This document shows positions 27,146 through 36,715 of a stretch of DNA of 64,000 nucleotides, piece by piece. A model generated the notes under the pieces. The model saw nothing but the letters and a program-made list of their open reading frames with translations. It searched no databases and was not told where the DNA came from. Location: the NCBI RefSeq assembly GCF_006864535.1, contig NZ_QHLL01000006.1, positions 1-64,000 of the forward strand, in the 5' to 3' direction. This DNA comes from Campylobacter sp. MIT 12-8780. GTDB taxonomy: Bacteria > Campylobacterota > Campylobacteria > Campylobacterales > Campylobacteraceae. Numbering within the stretch: position 1 is the first letter of the stretch; the number at the start of each line of letters is the position of its first letter. Both the position numbers and the translations under genes were made by a program.

Positions 27146-27252
27146 TTTTTAAAAATTAAAGTTGCAAAATAAAATTTGATTTGCAAAAAAGCAAATTTTA
27201 GCTAAAAATTTGCTAAAATATATATAAAAATCAATAGAAAGAAAGCAAAATA

Positions 27253-27603
27253 ATGAACGCAGTCGAACTTCTTAGAGAACAAGGGATCGCTCTTACTGAT
27301 TTAAGACTTGAAATGCTTGAAATTTTAGCCAATGCCAATGAGCCTTTGAGTTTTGATGATTTTCATTTAGAGGCGAATAAAACCACATTTTACCGCAATA
27401 TCCAGCTTTTTGAAGAAAAGGGTATAGTGAGTAAAAGCACGCTTGAAAGAAAGAGTTTTTACGAGCTTGCTTTGGGCGCAAAAGCTCATTTTGTCTGTGA
27501 TGTGTGTCATAAAATCACGGATTTTCAAATGCCAAAAATCAAAGGCAAGGTTAAAAGCGTGATCGCCAAAGGAGTGTGCGATCAGTGCGATGAAGAGGCT
27601 TGA
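27253..27603 (+). CDS. zur: Fur-family regulator, probable zinc uptake regulator
   Basis: This 116-residue protein is shorter than Fur (about 150). It has an N-terminal winged helix with the Lys-Thr-Thr-Phe-Tyr-Arg-Asn-Ile recognition helix near residues 43-50. A C-terminal zinc site is formed by two Cys-x-x-Cys pairs (Cys82/Cys85 and Cys109/Cys112), with His79 and His86. The reduced dimerisation domain may limit metal sensing. Divergence from the znuA operon points to Zur rather than Fur or PerR. Confidence 0.78.
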   Translation: MNAVELLREQGIALTDLRLEMLEILANANEPLSFDDFHLEANKTTFYRNIQLFEEKGIVSKSTLERKSFYELALGAKAHFVCDVCHKITDFQMPKIKGKVKSVIAKGVCDQCDEEA

Positions 27604-27861
27604 TTATTTTTGTAGTTTTTTTACTGCTTTATCGATTTTCTTACTTGCCTTGTTGTAGTTTCCATCTTTTAGTTCTTCTAAAGCATCAATAGCAAATGAA
27701 AAATCTTCTTTATCATTGTCATGGTTTTCAAGGTAAGCTTCAAGAGCTTCTACGATAAGTTTTGACTTGGGACTTTGCGTTTTTTTGCTAAGCTCATCAA
27801 GTCTTTGTTTTAATTTTGCTGGTAGTCTAAAATAACACGCTTTAACTTCTTTTTTTTTCAT
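27604..27861 (-). CDS. small ribbon-helix-helix protein
   Basis: 85 residues. The N-terminal 40 residues read as an RHH (CopG/MetJ) fold: a basic strand with Tyr-Phe-Arg-Leu-Pro, then helices with Lys-Gln-Arg-Leu-Asp-Glu-Leu. An acidic then Lys-rich tail follows. It starts 9 bases after the hemerythrin stop with AAAGGAAAA, so it shares that operon. It could be an autoregulator or the antitoxin-like half of a pair, but no toxin is adjacent. Confidence 0.65.
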   Translation of the reverse strand: MKKKEVKACYFRLPAKLKQRLDELSKKTQSPKSKLIVEALEAYLENHDNDKEDFSFAIDALEELKDGNYNKASKKIDKAVKKLQK

Positions 27862-27870
27862 TGTTTTCCT

Positions 27871-28470
27871 TTAAGTGGTTTTGTAAAATTTGATTGCTTG
27901 TTTGCAAGTTTTGCAGTTGAATTTCTTTTTATTTTTTTGGATTTTTTGATGAATGCTAAAAGGTACATCGTGAATTTTTCCCTCACAAGCACAGGTATAA
28001 AAATAACTATGCACTTGTGTATCGCTGTCATCTTCATCATTTGCTTCAAAGCTAACATCACTGCCATCTTCTGAAGAAAGAAGGGATTTTCTATATTCAG
28101 CGACTTTCATATCTTCAAACAAAATATGCTCTAAAAGCCATTTTTTAGCTGCTACATAGAGTTTTTCTTTTAAATCATTTGTGCTACGAATATCTTTGAT
28201 GAGATCAATCATCATTTGAATGATATCTTTGTGAATTTTTTTATGAGGTTCAAGGTTTGGAAAACCTATGGTTTGCATGTATTTTTCTTCATCGTGAAAA
28301 TGTTCTTTCATATAGTTAAAAAAGCCAGCTAGTAAGTCTTTTACCTCTGCTTTGCTTACAGGTCTATCTGAGATTCGCTCAACTTCAGCTGCAAGCTCGA
28401 AAAGCTTTTTGTGCTGCTCATCGACTTTAGCGTTATATACGCTGTAAGAATTATCCCACCTTGGGAGCAT
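27871..28470 (-). CDS. bacteriohemerythrin with C-terminal four-cysteine extension
   Basis: 199 residues. The hemerythrin domain (1-130) has the full di-iron ligand set: His20, His57, Glu61, His76, His80, His115 and Asp120. It should bind oxygen or sense it. After an acidic linker (133-153) come Cys160, Cys162, Cys186 and Cys189, a likely zinc or redox site not found in single-domain hemerythrins. The start at 28470 follows AAGGAC; the longer frame to 28515 crosses the promoter. C. jejuni hemerythrins protect iron-sulfur enzymes from oxidative damage. Confidence 0.88.
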   Translation of the reverse strand: MLPRWDNSYSVYNAKVDEQHKKLFELAAEVERISDRPVSKAEVKDLLAGFFNYMKEHFHDEEKYMQTIGFPNLEPHKKIHKDIIQMMIDLIKDIRSTNDLKEKLYVAAKKWLLEHILFEDMKVAEYRKSLLSSEDGSDVSFEANDEDDSDTQVHSYFYTCACEGKIHDVPFSIHQKIQKNKKKFNCKTCKQAIKFYKTT

Positions 28471-28503
28471 AATATTGTCCTTAAAGTATGAATTTTTCCT
28501 TTC

Positions 28504-28509
28504 ATTATA
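28504..28509 (-). promoter_or_regulatory. -10 box of the hemerythrin operon
   Basis: TATAAT on the minus strand lies 33 bases before the hemerythrin ATG. Confidence 0.55.
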
Positions 28510-28519
28510 GCACAAAATA

Positions 28520-28541
28520 GCATAAAAATTAATTTTTATGC
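28520..28541. promoter_or_regulatory. 22-bp perfect palindrome between hemerythrin and response-regulator genes
   Basis: The two 11-base halves (28520-28530 and 28531-28541) are exact inverse complements. The palindrome lies between two divergent -10 boxes (28504-28509 minus, 28549-28554 plus). A dimeric regulator here could control both directions. Confidence 0.6.
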
Positions 28542-28548
28542 GATAAAA

Positions 28549-28554
28549 TATAAT
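28549..28554 (+). promoter_or_regulatory. -10 box of the two-component operon
   Basis: TATAAT lies 38 bases before the response-regulator ATG, just after the 22-bp palindrome. Confidence 0.55.
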
Positions 28555-28592
28555 AAAAATTTAATGTTTTAAAAATAAACAAAGGTAAAGAA

Positions 28593-29264
28593 ATGGCAGC
28601 GAAGATTCTTTTACTTGAAGATGATATTAATCTTAGCGAGCTTGTTGAGGAATTTCTGATTGATGAGGGGTATGAAGTAAGCTTGGTAAATGATGCTGAA
28701 GCGGCTTTAAATCTTGCCTATGAAAAGCATTTTGATCTGTGGATTTTAGATGTTAAAGTGCCTTTAGGCGATGGTTTTTCTTTGCTTAAAGAACTCAGAC
28801 AAGCAGGCAAAAACACGCCAGCCATTTTTCTGACTTCTTTAAATACGGCTAGTGATTTAAAAGAAGGCTTTGATGCGGGTTGTGATGATTATATCAAAAA
28901 GCCTTTTGAGCTTGTTGAACTTGCTTTGCGTGTTGAAAGTATATTAAAACGTTCTTTTGCTCATAAAAATGAAAATTATGAGGATTTAGGTGATAATTAC
29001 AAATTCTCTCTTTCTTCTCAAATTTTATACAAAGATGATAAAGCCCTTACCTTACCAAGTAAGGAAATCAAGCTTTTGTCTTTGCTTTTAAAGCACAAAA
29101 ATCGCTTTGTGAGTGTGGAGCAGATTTTTGAAGAGCTTTGGGATTATGATGAAGAGCCAAGCGAGCTGAGTTTAAGAGCTTATGTGAAAAATTTAAGAAA
29201 AATTCTTGGTAAGGATTCTATCATCAACCAACGCGGCAGAGGGTATTGCTATGACAGAGGCTAA
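28593..29264 (+). CDS. OmpR-family response regulator
   Basis: 223 residues. The receiver domain (1-120) has the acidic pair Glu9-Asp10 and Asp11, phospho-acceptor Asp53, a Thr/Ser near 81, and Lys103 in Lys-Lys-Pro-Phe. The C-terminal winged helix (about 130-223) has Arg-Gly-Arg-Gly-Tyr at the wing. It pairs with the overlapping kinase gene. Among Campylobacter systems, CprR, RacR and DccR have this size; I cannot tell which this is. Confidence 0.9.
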   Translation: MAAKILLLEDDINLSELVEEFLIDEGYEVSLVNDAEAALNLAYEKHFDLWILDVKVPLGDGFSLLKELRQAGKNTPAIFLTSLNTASDLKEGFDAGCDDYIKKPFELVELALRVESILKRSFAHKNENYEDLGDNYKFSLSSQILYKDDKALTLPSKEIKLLSLLLKHKNRFVSVEQIFEELWDYDEEPSELSLRAYVKNLRKILGKDSIINQRGRGYCYDRG

Positions 29265-30471
29265 ATGGGTAATTAGATCAATTCTTAGCCTTTATCTTGT
29301 AACAACAGGCATTTTCTTGCTTATCTTTTTTGTTTTGTGGTATCAAAAGCTTTATGAAGAACTTGTTAATGTAAAAACTTCAGGCTTAAAAGATGCTCAC
29401 AGAACTATAGTTTTAAGTGTGATAAACTCCAAATACACCCCAATTACTCAAGCATGCAAAGATATAAGCAGTGTTTCAAGTCTTAAATTTGCTATACTTG
29501 ATGAAAAGCAAATTCTTTGCTCAAGTTTGGATTTTACCCCAAAAGATCTTAATGTAAGCGTTCGCACAAGAGGAATTTATAAAAACAAAGCCTTTTATAT
29601 AGCGGCTATGGATTCAACGAGTTATTATCTTCAAAAAGGTGATGATAGAAAAGAAGATTTTGAGCGAGAGAGCATACAAGATGGAGCTTTGAGGACTTTT
29701 GTCGTGGGTGAGGATGTGGGGGAGGATTTGGTGCTTATTAGATCAAAAGTTCTTGCAGGTGCTTTGTTTTCTTTTTTACTTATCGCTTTAGTTTCTTATT
29801 TTTTGGTAAAAATTGCTATAAAACCGCTTGAAAACAAGATTAAAACCTTAAATAGCTTTATTAAAGACTTTACACATGAGATTAATACACCTTTAAGCGT
29901 GATTTTGCTTAGTATCGAAAGGCTTGAACAGCAAAAAAATGTCCTTGATGAGGTTAAATTTAAACGTATGAAACTTGCTGCAAAAACCTTAAGTCAGACG
30001 TATTCGGATTTGATTTTTTATACTTTTCCAGATACGATTTCAAATGAAGAAGAAAAGATTGATATGAAAGAGCTTGTGAGTGAAAGGCTTGAGTATTTTA
30101 AGCTCTTTTTTGAGCAAAAAAAGTTGGATTTAAGTGTAGAACTTGAGGCAAACAACTTTTTGGTGGCGAGTAAAAGCAAGATCAATAAAATGTTTGATAA
30201 TCTTTTAAACAATGCTATTAAATACAATAAAAAAGGCGGCTTTATACAAGTAAAACTCAAAGACAATACCCTTTCAATCAAAGATAGTGGGTGTGGGATT
30301 GATGAAGAGAATGTGAAAAAGATTTTTGATCGTTATGCTCGTTTTAACAAAGATCAAGGCGGTTTTGGCATAGGCTTAAGCCTTGTGCAAGATATTTGTA
30401 AGGAGTATAAAATCACTATAAAATGCCATTCAAAGCTGCGCGAGGGCACGGAATTTGTGCTGAGCTGGTGA
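29251..30471 (+). CDS. sensor histidine kinase
   Basis: A 406-residue inner-membrane kinase with membrane segments at about 10-31 and 167-190 and a periplasmic sensor between them. The phospho-acceptor His209 sits in Phe-Thr-His-Glu-Ile-Asn-Thr-Pro-Leu. The ATPase domain has the N box Asn-Leu-Leu-Asn-Asn-Ala-Ile-Lys-Tyr, G1 Asp-Ser-Gly-Cys-Gly-Ile and G2 Gly-Phe-Gly-Ile-Gly-Leu. The ATG at 29251 overlaps the regulator stop by 14 bases. No known periplasmic ligand domain is recognised. Confidence 0.92.
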   Translation: MTEAKWVIRSILSLYLVTTGIFLLIFFVLWYQKLYEELVNVKTSGLKDAHRTIVLSVINSKYTPITQACKDISSVSSLKFAILDEKQILCSSLDFTPKDLNVSVRTRGIYKNKAFYIAAMDSTSYYLQKGDDRKEDFERESIQDGALRTFVVGEDVGEDLVLIRSKVLAGALFSFLLIALVSYFLVKIAIKPLENKIKTLNSFIKDFTHEINTPLSVILLSIERLEQQKNVLDEVKFKRMKLAAKTLSQTYSDLIFYTFPDTISNEEEKIDMKELVSERLEYFKLFFEQKKLDLSVELEANNFLVASKSKINKMFDNLLNNAIKYNKKGGFIQVKLKDNTLSIKDSGCGIDEENVKKIFDRYARFNKDQGGFGIGLSLVQDICKEYKITIKCHSKLREGTEFVLSW

Positions 30472-30508
30472 GCTTTGTTTTCTTGTGTAAAATTGTCTTG
30501 AGCTAAGT

Positions 30509-30718
30509 TTATTTGTTGCTAAGTAGAGCTTTGTTTTTGCTTTCTATGAGCTCATTTAAAAAAGAAGCGATTTGCTCTTTTTGCTCTATGTTTAAAGTTG
30601 CTAACTCAGTCTTGATTAAATCACTGACAAGCTGTTCATTTGAAAGCTCAAAGTCTGAAAACTCCCTTGCTTTTTGAATGATCTTAAGCACCCTTAAGTC
30701 TTTATTTTGCATATACAT
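30509..30718 (-). CDS. small hypothetical protein downstream of pgeF
   Basis: 69 residues, acidic and probably all helical, with no membrane segment or motif recognised. It begins 7 bases after the pgeF stop in the same direction, which supports a real last gene of the gapA-to-pgeF operon. ATGs at codons 1 and 3 are equally possible starts. The function is unknown. Confidence 0.55.
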   Translation of the reverse strand: MYMQNKDLRVLKIIQKAREFSDFELSNEQLVSDLIKTELATLNIEQKEQIASFLNELIESKNKALLSNK

Positions 30719-30725
30719 TTTTTAC

Positions 30726-31403
30726 TCACTTAAGATAAATTACGCTTACAAAACGTTGCTCGCTCTTATCGCGTCGGTAAGAAAAAAAGCGTTTGTCTTC
30801 AAAACTGCAAATTCCACTATCATGGATATAAGCGATATGAAGTTTTTTGGCTTGGGCTTTAACTAAGGCTTTTAAATCAAGCTTATTTTCATCTACAAAG
30901 TCTTTGAAATGAGCCTTAGCATCGGCTAAAACCTCGCCATTTATTTCATAGTTTTGCTTGCAAATTGATGCGCCGATAAAAAGGTGCATTTGCGCTAAAT
31001 CTAAATTTGTGTCAAAGCTTGCTCTCATCTTTTGTATGGCTTCATTTAAGATATTTGAAAAACAGCCCTTTCGTCCAGAATGCAAAGCGCCTATATAGCC
31101 TTTTTCATGCCATAAAAGCAAAGGCAAACAATCCGCACTTAAAACGCAAAGGGCGATATTTTTTTCATCTGTGATTAAACCATCGCAAGTATAAATACTT
31201 TTATTTTCATCAAAAAGTTCAACCTTGTTTGAATGCACTTGTTCCATAAAAACACATTTTTTTATAGTTGGTGCGTGATGTGCGAAAATATTTTTATTTA
31301 AAATTTGAGCTCTAAAACCCATAAAATCAGCATTATAAGCCATAAAAGCCCCAGCTTTTTCATTATCTAGTAAAGAAAAGAAATCCGATCTATGTGTTCC
31401 CAA
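30726..31403 (-). CDS. pgeF: YfiH/PgeF-family (polyphenol oxidase, DUF152) protein
   Basis: 225 residues with Ser-Ala-Asp-Cys-Leu-Pro-Leu and Ala-Leu-His-Ser-Gly-Arg-Lys-Gly, the conserved Cys and His of the family, and a final Phe-Phe-Ser-Tyr-Arg-Arg-Asp. Members have been called laccase-like, purine nucleoside-active, or peptidoglycan amino-acid editing (PgeF in E. coli). Its start overlaps ribE by 37 bases, and there is no nearer start codon. Confidence 0.85.
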   Translation of the reverse strand: MGTHRSDFFSLLDNEKAGAFMAYNADFMGFRAQILNKNIFAHHAPTIKKCVFMEQVHSNKVELFDENKSIYTCDGLITDEKNIALCVLSADCLPLLLWHEKGYIGALHSGRKGCFSNILNEAIQKMRASFDTNLDLAQMHLFIGASICKQNYEINGEVLADAKAHFKDFVDENKLDLKALVKAQAKKLHIAYIHDSGICSFEDKRFFSYRRDKSEQRFVSVIYLK

Positions 31404-31993
31404 GAAAGTTCCTTTTGATCTGTTTTTGCATTTTTACACTCAAGCCATCTTAAAGTATAACGAGCGAGCAAATCACTTTCTATATTGATCTTGCGTCCTA
31501 TTTTATAGCTGTGAAATAAAGTTTCTTTAAAGCTTATAGGGATAATGGTTAAGCGTATGGAATTTGTAAAAACTTCATTGATGGTAAGACTTACGCCATC
31601 AACGCCTATGCTCCCTTTTTCGCTCATTAAGGGCATGGCTTTGGTTGGAAGTTTAAGATAAAAATCCACTCCATTTTCGATTTTTTCAATTTTTTCTAAG
31701 GTAGCGATAAAGTCGATATGCCCTTGCATTAAGTGTCCATCTATCCTATCGCTAAGCCTTAGAGCTGGTTCTATATGCACTTTGTCTTTATAATTTTCAA
31801 GGGCAAGGTGGCTTCTACTTTCCTTTGAAAGCTCGACATCAAAGCCATCTTGTGCTAGTTTAATGACGCTTAAACATGCTCCATTTACAGCTATACTATC
31901 GCCAAGTTTGGGTTTATAAGAGGCTTTAAGGCTTAAAATATTGTTCTTATAAGCCTTAACTTCAGCAATTTCTCTTATAAGCCCATTAAACAT
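31367..31993 (-). CDS. ribE: riboflavin synthase, alpha chain
   Basis: This 208-residue enzyme forms riboflavin from two lumazines. Met-Phe-Asn-Gly-Leu-Ile-Arg-Glu opens the protein, close to the family's Met-Phe-Thr-Gly-Ile-Ile. Two tandem barrels are visible, each with an Ala-Val-Asn-Gly-Ala-Cys-Leu or Gly-Val-Asp-Gly-Val-Ser-Leu-Thr segment. The start at 31993 is chosen by family N terminus; upstream residues would overlap fabI. AAGGAAAA lies within the fabI end. Confidence 0.93.
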   Translation of the reverse strand: MFNGLIREIAEVKAYKNNILSLKASYKPKLGDSIAVNGACLSVIKLAQDGFDVELSKESRSHLALENYKDKVHIEPALRLSDRIDGHLMQGHIDFIATLEKIEKIENGVDFYLKLPTKAMPLMSEKGSIGVDGVSLTINEVFTNSIRLTIIPISFKETLFHSYKIGRKINIESDLLARYTLRWLECKNAKTDQKELSWEHIDRISFLY

Positions 31994-31998
31994 TGTTG

Positions 31999-32823
<825 letters not shown>

Positions 32824-33501
32824 TTATCCTTTTATAAGAGAGATGAAATTTTCTACTTTTAAGCTTGCTGAGCCTATTAAAACTCCGTTGCAATGCTTTA
32901 TATCTAAAATAGCTTTGATATTTTCTTCATTAACACTTCCGCCATACAAAAGTTTTGCTTTGCTTAAGCCACTTAAAAAAAGCAAAACTTCTTCTATATC
33001 TTTAAATTCAGCACTTACCCCTGTGCCTATGGAGTAGATTGGTTCATAAGCGATGATGAGTTTTTTATAATTTAAATCTATATTTTCAAGCTGCTTGTGT
33101 AAAAAATCCTTTGTTTTACCAGCTTTTTTGCATGCTAAATCTTCTCCTATACAAAAGATGATCGTATAAGCATGCTCTTTTGCAAAGTCAAATTTAGCTT
33201 TGATGAGGCTTTCATTATCGCCTAAGGTTCTTCGCTCTGAATGTCCTATCAAAACAGAGTTTATACCAAATTCATCAAGCTGTTCTTTGCCTATCTCGCC
33301 GGTAAATGCTCCTTGCACGCAAGGATAAAAGTTCTGTGCTCCTTGAGTAAAATGCTTGATATTTGCATGAAAACACGAGCTTGGCGGAAAGACAAAAATC
33401 TCATCTTTTTTATGTATTTTTAAAGCTTCATCAAGCTTTTGAGCATACAAAGCAAAAGAAGCTCTTGAATGATGGCACTTTAAATTCGCCGCATATATCA
33501 T
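32824..33501 (-). CDS. tpiA: triosephosphate isomerase
   Basis: 225 residues, slightly short for the family (about 250), as is usual for Campylobacter. Asn-Leu-Lys is at the start, His in Ile-Gly-His-Ser-Glu-Arg-Arg, Glu in [11 protein letters not shown], and Tyr-Gly-Gly-Ser-Val-Asn near the end. It overlaps pgk by 4 bases. Confidence 0.96.
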   Translation of the reverse strand: MIYAANLKCHHSRASFALYAQKLDEALKIHKKDEIFVFPPSSCFHANIKHFTQGAQNFYPCVQGAFTGEIGKEQLDEFGINSVLIGHSERRTLGDNESLIKAKFDFAKEHAYTIIFCIGEDLACKKAGKTKDFLHKQLENIDLNYKKLIIAYEPIYSIGTGVSAEFKDIEEVLLFLSGLSKAKLLYGGSVNEENIKAILDIKHCNGVLIGSASLKVENFISLIKG

Positions 33502-34709
33502 AATTCGCCTTCTTTAACGCGTAAAGGCTTAACTCCGGGAAGTTCTTTGCCTTCGATAAGTTCAAGGCTTGCTCCTCCGCCTGTGGAGATAAAAGTCATC
33601 TCATCAGCTTCGCCTGATCGCGCCACAACATCGGCTGTATCGCCTCCACCTATGATAGTAGTAGCGTGGCTATCGCCTATAAAATGTGCCATTTTAAGCG
33701 AGCCTTTGGCGAATTTATCAATCTCAAAAACGCCCATAGGTCCGTTCCACCATATAGTTTGTGCATCTTCTAAAGCCTCGCGAAAGAGCTTGCCACTGGC
33801 TGGTCCTATATCAAGCCCCATAAAACCACTTGGGATTTCTTGAGTTGGCACATAACTCATACTTGCTTCACTCGAACAAAGTTGTGCCACAGCCACATCA
33901 ACAGGTAAGTAAATTTTAACACCAAGTTCTTTACCTCTTGCTAAGATAGCCTTAGCCTCATCGATAAGTTCTTCTTCTAAGAGTGAATTACCTATATCAA
34001 AATCAAGAGCTTTTAAGAAAGTAAAAGCCATACCTCCGCCGATGATGAGTTTATCGACTTTGTTGATAAGATTTCTCAAGGCTTGAAGCTTGCCACTTAC
34101 TTTTGAGCCACCTACCACAGCTACAAAAGGGCGAGCTGGGTGTTTTAAGAGGTTGTTTGCAAAATTGATCTCTTTTAAGAGCAAAAAGCCTGCACCCTTA
34201 TGCTCGTCATCAAAGAAATTTGTAATCGCTTCAACACTAGCATGCGCTCTGTGACACACCCCAAAGGCATCATTGACATACACATCAGCCATGCTGGCTA
34301 GCTCTTTAGCTAGATTTTCATCATTTTTAGTTTCACCCTTTTCAAAACGTAGATTTTCAAGCATTAAAATTTCACCAGCTGCTAAATTAGCTGCTTTGCT
34401 TTTGGCATCCTCTCCGATAATATCTTTTGCCATGATGACTTCTTTATTTAAAAGCCTACCAAGCCTCTTTGCTACAGGATCAAGCGAATACTTTGTGCTG
34501 ATTTCTTTTGGACGCCCTAAATGAGAAGCTAAAATCACGCTACAACCATTATCTAAACAATACCTTATCGTAGGGATAGCTGAGCGAATGCGTCTATCAT
34601 CAGTGATATTTAAAAACTCATCTTGAGGGACATTAAAATCACAGCGGATAAACACCTTTTTGCCATTTAAATCAAGTTCTTTAACCGAGATAATATCAGC
34701 ACTTTGCAT
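33498..34709 (-). CDS. pgk: phosphoglycerate kinase
   Basis: 403 residues with [10 protein letters not shown] near residue 20, Ser-His-Leu-Gly-Arg-Pro near residue 61, and Gly-Gly-Gly-Asp-Thr-Ala in the nucleotide site. It follows gapA by 2 bases, giving consecutive glycolytic steps in one operon. Confidence 0.98.
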   Translation of the reverse strand: MQSADIISVKELDLNGKKVFIRCDFNVPQDEFLNITDDRRIRSAIPTIRYCLDNGCSVILASHLGRPKEISTKYSLDPVAKRLGRLLNKEVIMAKDIIGEDAKSKAANLAAGEILMLENLRFEKGETKNDENLAKELASMADVYVNDAFGVCHRAHASVEAITNFFDDEHKGAGFLLLKEINFANNLLKHPARPFVAVVGGSKVSGKLQALRNLINKVDKLIIGGGMAFTFLKALDFDIGNSLLEEELIDEAKAILARGKELGVKIYLPVDVAVAQLCSSEASMSYVPTQEIPSGFMGLDIGPASGKLFREALEDAQTIWWNGPMGVFEIDKFAKGSLKMAHFIGDSHATTIIGGGDTADVVARSGEADEMTFISTGGGASLELIEGKELPGVKPLRVKEGEL

Positions 34710-34711
34710 TA

Positions 34712-35707
34712 TTAACCTTTCATCACCAACACAGCCATATCAAGCAAACGGCTTGAATAGCCCCATTCATTATCATACCAAGCCACGATTTTAACAAAAT
34801 CATCTTGTATCACTTGAGTAAGATCAGCAGCCACGATCGCTCCATAACTTGAACCTATAAAATCAGAACTTACTCTCTCATCTTCATCAACAGCTAAAAA
34901 GCCTTTTAAATTTGAAGCTGCAGCCTTTTTAAAGGCGTTATTTAGCTCTTCTTTACTTGTTTTTTTAGCTAATTGCGCGGTTAAATCAACGCTTGAAACA
35001 TCAATCACTGGCACACGCATACTTTGTCCGTGCAAACGTCCATCAAGCTCTGGCATGATAAGCTTCATAGCCTTTGCCGCTCCTGTTGAGGTTGGGATAA
35101 TGTTTTGTGCTGCTGCTCTGCTTCGGCGTTTGTCTTTTGTCTTTGCATCGATGATGCTTTGTCCGTTTGTATAAGCATGTATGGTTGTCATCAGTCCTTT
35201 TTCTATGCCAAATTCATCTTGCAAAACCCTACACACCGGACCTAAGCAGTTAGTGGTGCAACTTGCATTTGAGATGATTTTTTCGCCTTTGTAAAGATGA
35301 GAGTTTACACCCATTACAAAAGTAGGCGTATCATCTTTTGCAGGAGCTGACATAATCACTTTTTGTATGCCTTGATCTAAAAAAGCTTGACATTTTTCTT
35401 GAGTTAAGTGTGCTCCTGTGCATTCAAGCACGACATCAGCGCCGTATTTTGCAAAGTCAAGTTCTTTGATATCACGACTTTTAAAGACTTTGATTTTTTT
35501 ACCATCAATGATAAGCATATCATCTTGGCTTGAAACTTCGCCCTCATAGGTTCTATGCACGCTGTCATATTTAAAAAGGTATTTTGTGATCTCCAAATCA
35601 GAAGTATCATTAATCGCTACAAGCTCCACATCATCGCGTTTTAACGCGATACGCGCAACACACCTTCCAATACGCCCAAAGCCATTTATCGCAATTTTAA
35701 TCGCCAT
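34712..35707 (-). CDS. gapA: glyceraldehyde-3-phosphate dehydrogenase, type I
   Basis: 331 residues with the NAD fold Asn-Gly-Phe-Gly-Arg-Ile-Gly-Arg at 8-15 and the catalytic [10 protein letters not shown] segment near residue 150. It is the first gene of the minus-strand operon and is divergent from nadD, as in C. jejuni Cj1403-Cj1404. Confidence 0.98.
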   Translation of the reverse strand: MAIKIAINGFGRIGRCVARIALKRDDVELVAINDTSDLEITKYLFKYDSVHRTYEGEVSSQDDMLIIDGKKIKVFKSRDIKELDFAKYGADVVLECTGAHLTQEKCQAFLDQGIQKVIMSAPAKDDTPTFVMGVNSHLYKGEKIISNASCTTNCLGPVCRVLQDEFGIEKGLMTTIHAYTNGQSIIDAKTKDKRRSRAAAQNIIPTSTGAAKAMKLIMPELDGRLHGQSMRVPVIDVSSVDLTAQLAKKTSKEELNNAFKKAAASNLKGFLAVDEDERVSSDFIGSSYGAIVAADLTQVIQDDFVKIVAWYDNEWGYSSRLLDMAVLVMKG

Positions 35708-35766
35708 TTAATTTCCTTTTGCAAAATAAAATGCTAGAATTCTACAAAAAAAAGGTTAAAAGTTTA

Positions 35767-36651
35767 ATGAAAATTGCATTTTTTGGCGGAAGTTTTGATC
35801 CGCCACACTTAGGACACGATGCTGTGGTAAAAGCAGCTTTAAACACACTTGATATAGATAAGCTTATCATTATGCCAACCTTTATAAACCCCTTTAAACA
35901 AGGCTTTGTGGCAAGTAAAGAGCAAAGATTTTTATGGGCGAAAAAACTATGGGGAAACTTAGAAAAGGTTGAAATTTGTGATTTTGAGATCAAGCAAGAA
36001 AGACCCGTGCCGAGCATAGAAAGTGTTTTATACCTTCAAAAACGTTTTAATCCAAGTAAAATTTATCTTATCATAGGGGCTGATCATTTAGCGAGTTTGC
36101 ACTCTTGGCATGAATTTGATACCTTAAATAAAATGGTTGAATTTGTCGTTGCAAGTAGGCTTAAAATCACCATACCAAAGGAATTTAAAAAACTTGACAT
36201 TGATTTTGATATAGCCTCATCATTTATCCGCGATACTTTAGATGTCAGCGAGGTTTGTGAGGGTATAAAAGATGAAGTTAAAGAATATTATGCTAAATTT
36301 ATAAGTAAAACTCAAAGGATAAAAATGCAAGAAAGAATCAAAGCTATTACGGATATTTTAGATGATAAAAAAGCCGAGCAAATCGAAGTTTTTGATATGC
36401 GAGATAAGGATTATTTTGTAAGTTTTGTGGTGCTTGCAAGCACTTTAGGGCAAAGGCATGCCCTTTCACTCATCGATGAGCTTAAAATAAAGCTTAAAGA
36501 AAAAGGGGAGCAGTTTTTGGGTATAGAAAGCTCTGAGGATTGGAGTGTGCTTGATTTAGGCGATATACTCATTCATCTTTTAAGCGAAGATTATAGGGCA
36601 AAATATAATTTAGAAGAGTTTTTAAAAGAACTTGGCAAACAAAAAGCTTAA
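35767..36651 (+). CDS. nadD: nicotinate-nucleotide adenylyltransferase fused in frame to ribosome silencing factor
   Basis: The N-terminal ~180 residues are NadD (NAD synthesis). They have Phe-Gly-Gly-Ser-Phe-Asp-Pro-Pro-His-Leu-Gly-His at the start and Ile-Ser/Ala-Ser-Ser-Phe-Ile-Arg late. The remaining ~108 residues match RsfS/DUF143, with Trp-Ser-Val-Leu-Asp-Leu-Gly-Asp. C. jejuni has these as two genes, Cj1404 and Cj1405. Here no stop codon separates them. The start at 35767 follows AAAGG; an ATG 16 codons upstream lacks a site. Confidence 0.9.
   Translation: MKIAFFGGSFDPPHLGHDAVVKAALNTLDIDKLIIMPTFINPFKQGFVASKEQRFLWAKKLWGNLEKVEICDFEIKQERPVPSIESVLYLQKRFNPSKIYLIIGADHLASLHSWHEFDTLNKMVEFVVASRLKITIPKEFKKLDIDFDIASSFIRDTLDVSEVCEGIKDEVKEYYAKFISKTQRIKMQERIKAITDILDDKKAEQIEVFDMRDKDYFVSFVVLASTLGQRHALSLIDELKIKLKEKGEQFLGIESSEDWSVLDLGDILIHLLSEDYRAKYNLEEFLKELGKQKA
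36325..36651 (+). CDS. rsfS: ribosome silencing factor RsfS, possible separate product from an internal start
   Basis: An in-frame ATG at 36325 has AAAGGA 5 bases before it and begins exactly at the RsfS domain (108 residues, the usual family length). RsfS binds ribosomal protein L14 and blocks subunit joining in starvation. The internal site suggests that free RsfS is made even though the upstream reading frame runs into it. Confidence 0.7.
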   Translation: MQERIKAITDILDDKKAEQIEVFDMRDKDYFVSFVVLASTLGQRHALSLIDELKIKLKEKGEQFLGIESSEDWSVLDLGDILIHLLSEDYRAKYNLEEFLKELGKQKA

Positions 36652-36690
36652 GTTTGATTTTAAGGATCAAAGCTTAAAACGACTTAAGCT
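36645..36690. terminator. possible bidirectional terminator between rsfS and lnt
   Basis: Dyads AGCTTAAG/CTTAAGCT (36645-36652, 36683-36690) and TTTGAT/ATCAAA (36653-36658, 36666-36671) nest between convergent genes. There is no strong T-run, so the assignment is tentative. Confidence 0.35.
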
Positions 36691-36715
36691 CAATGATAAA
36701 ATTTAATGCATTGAC

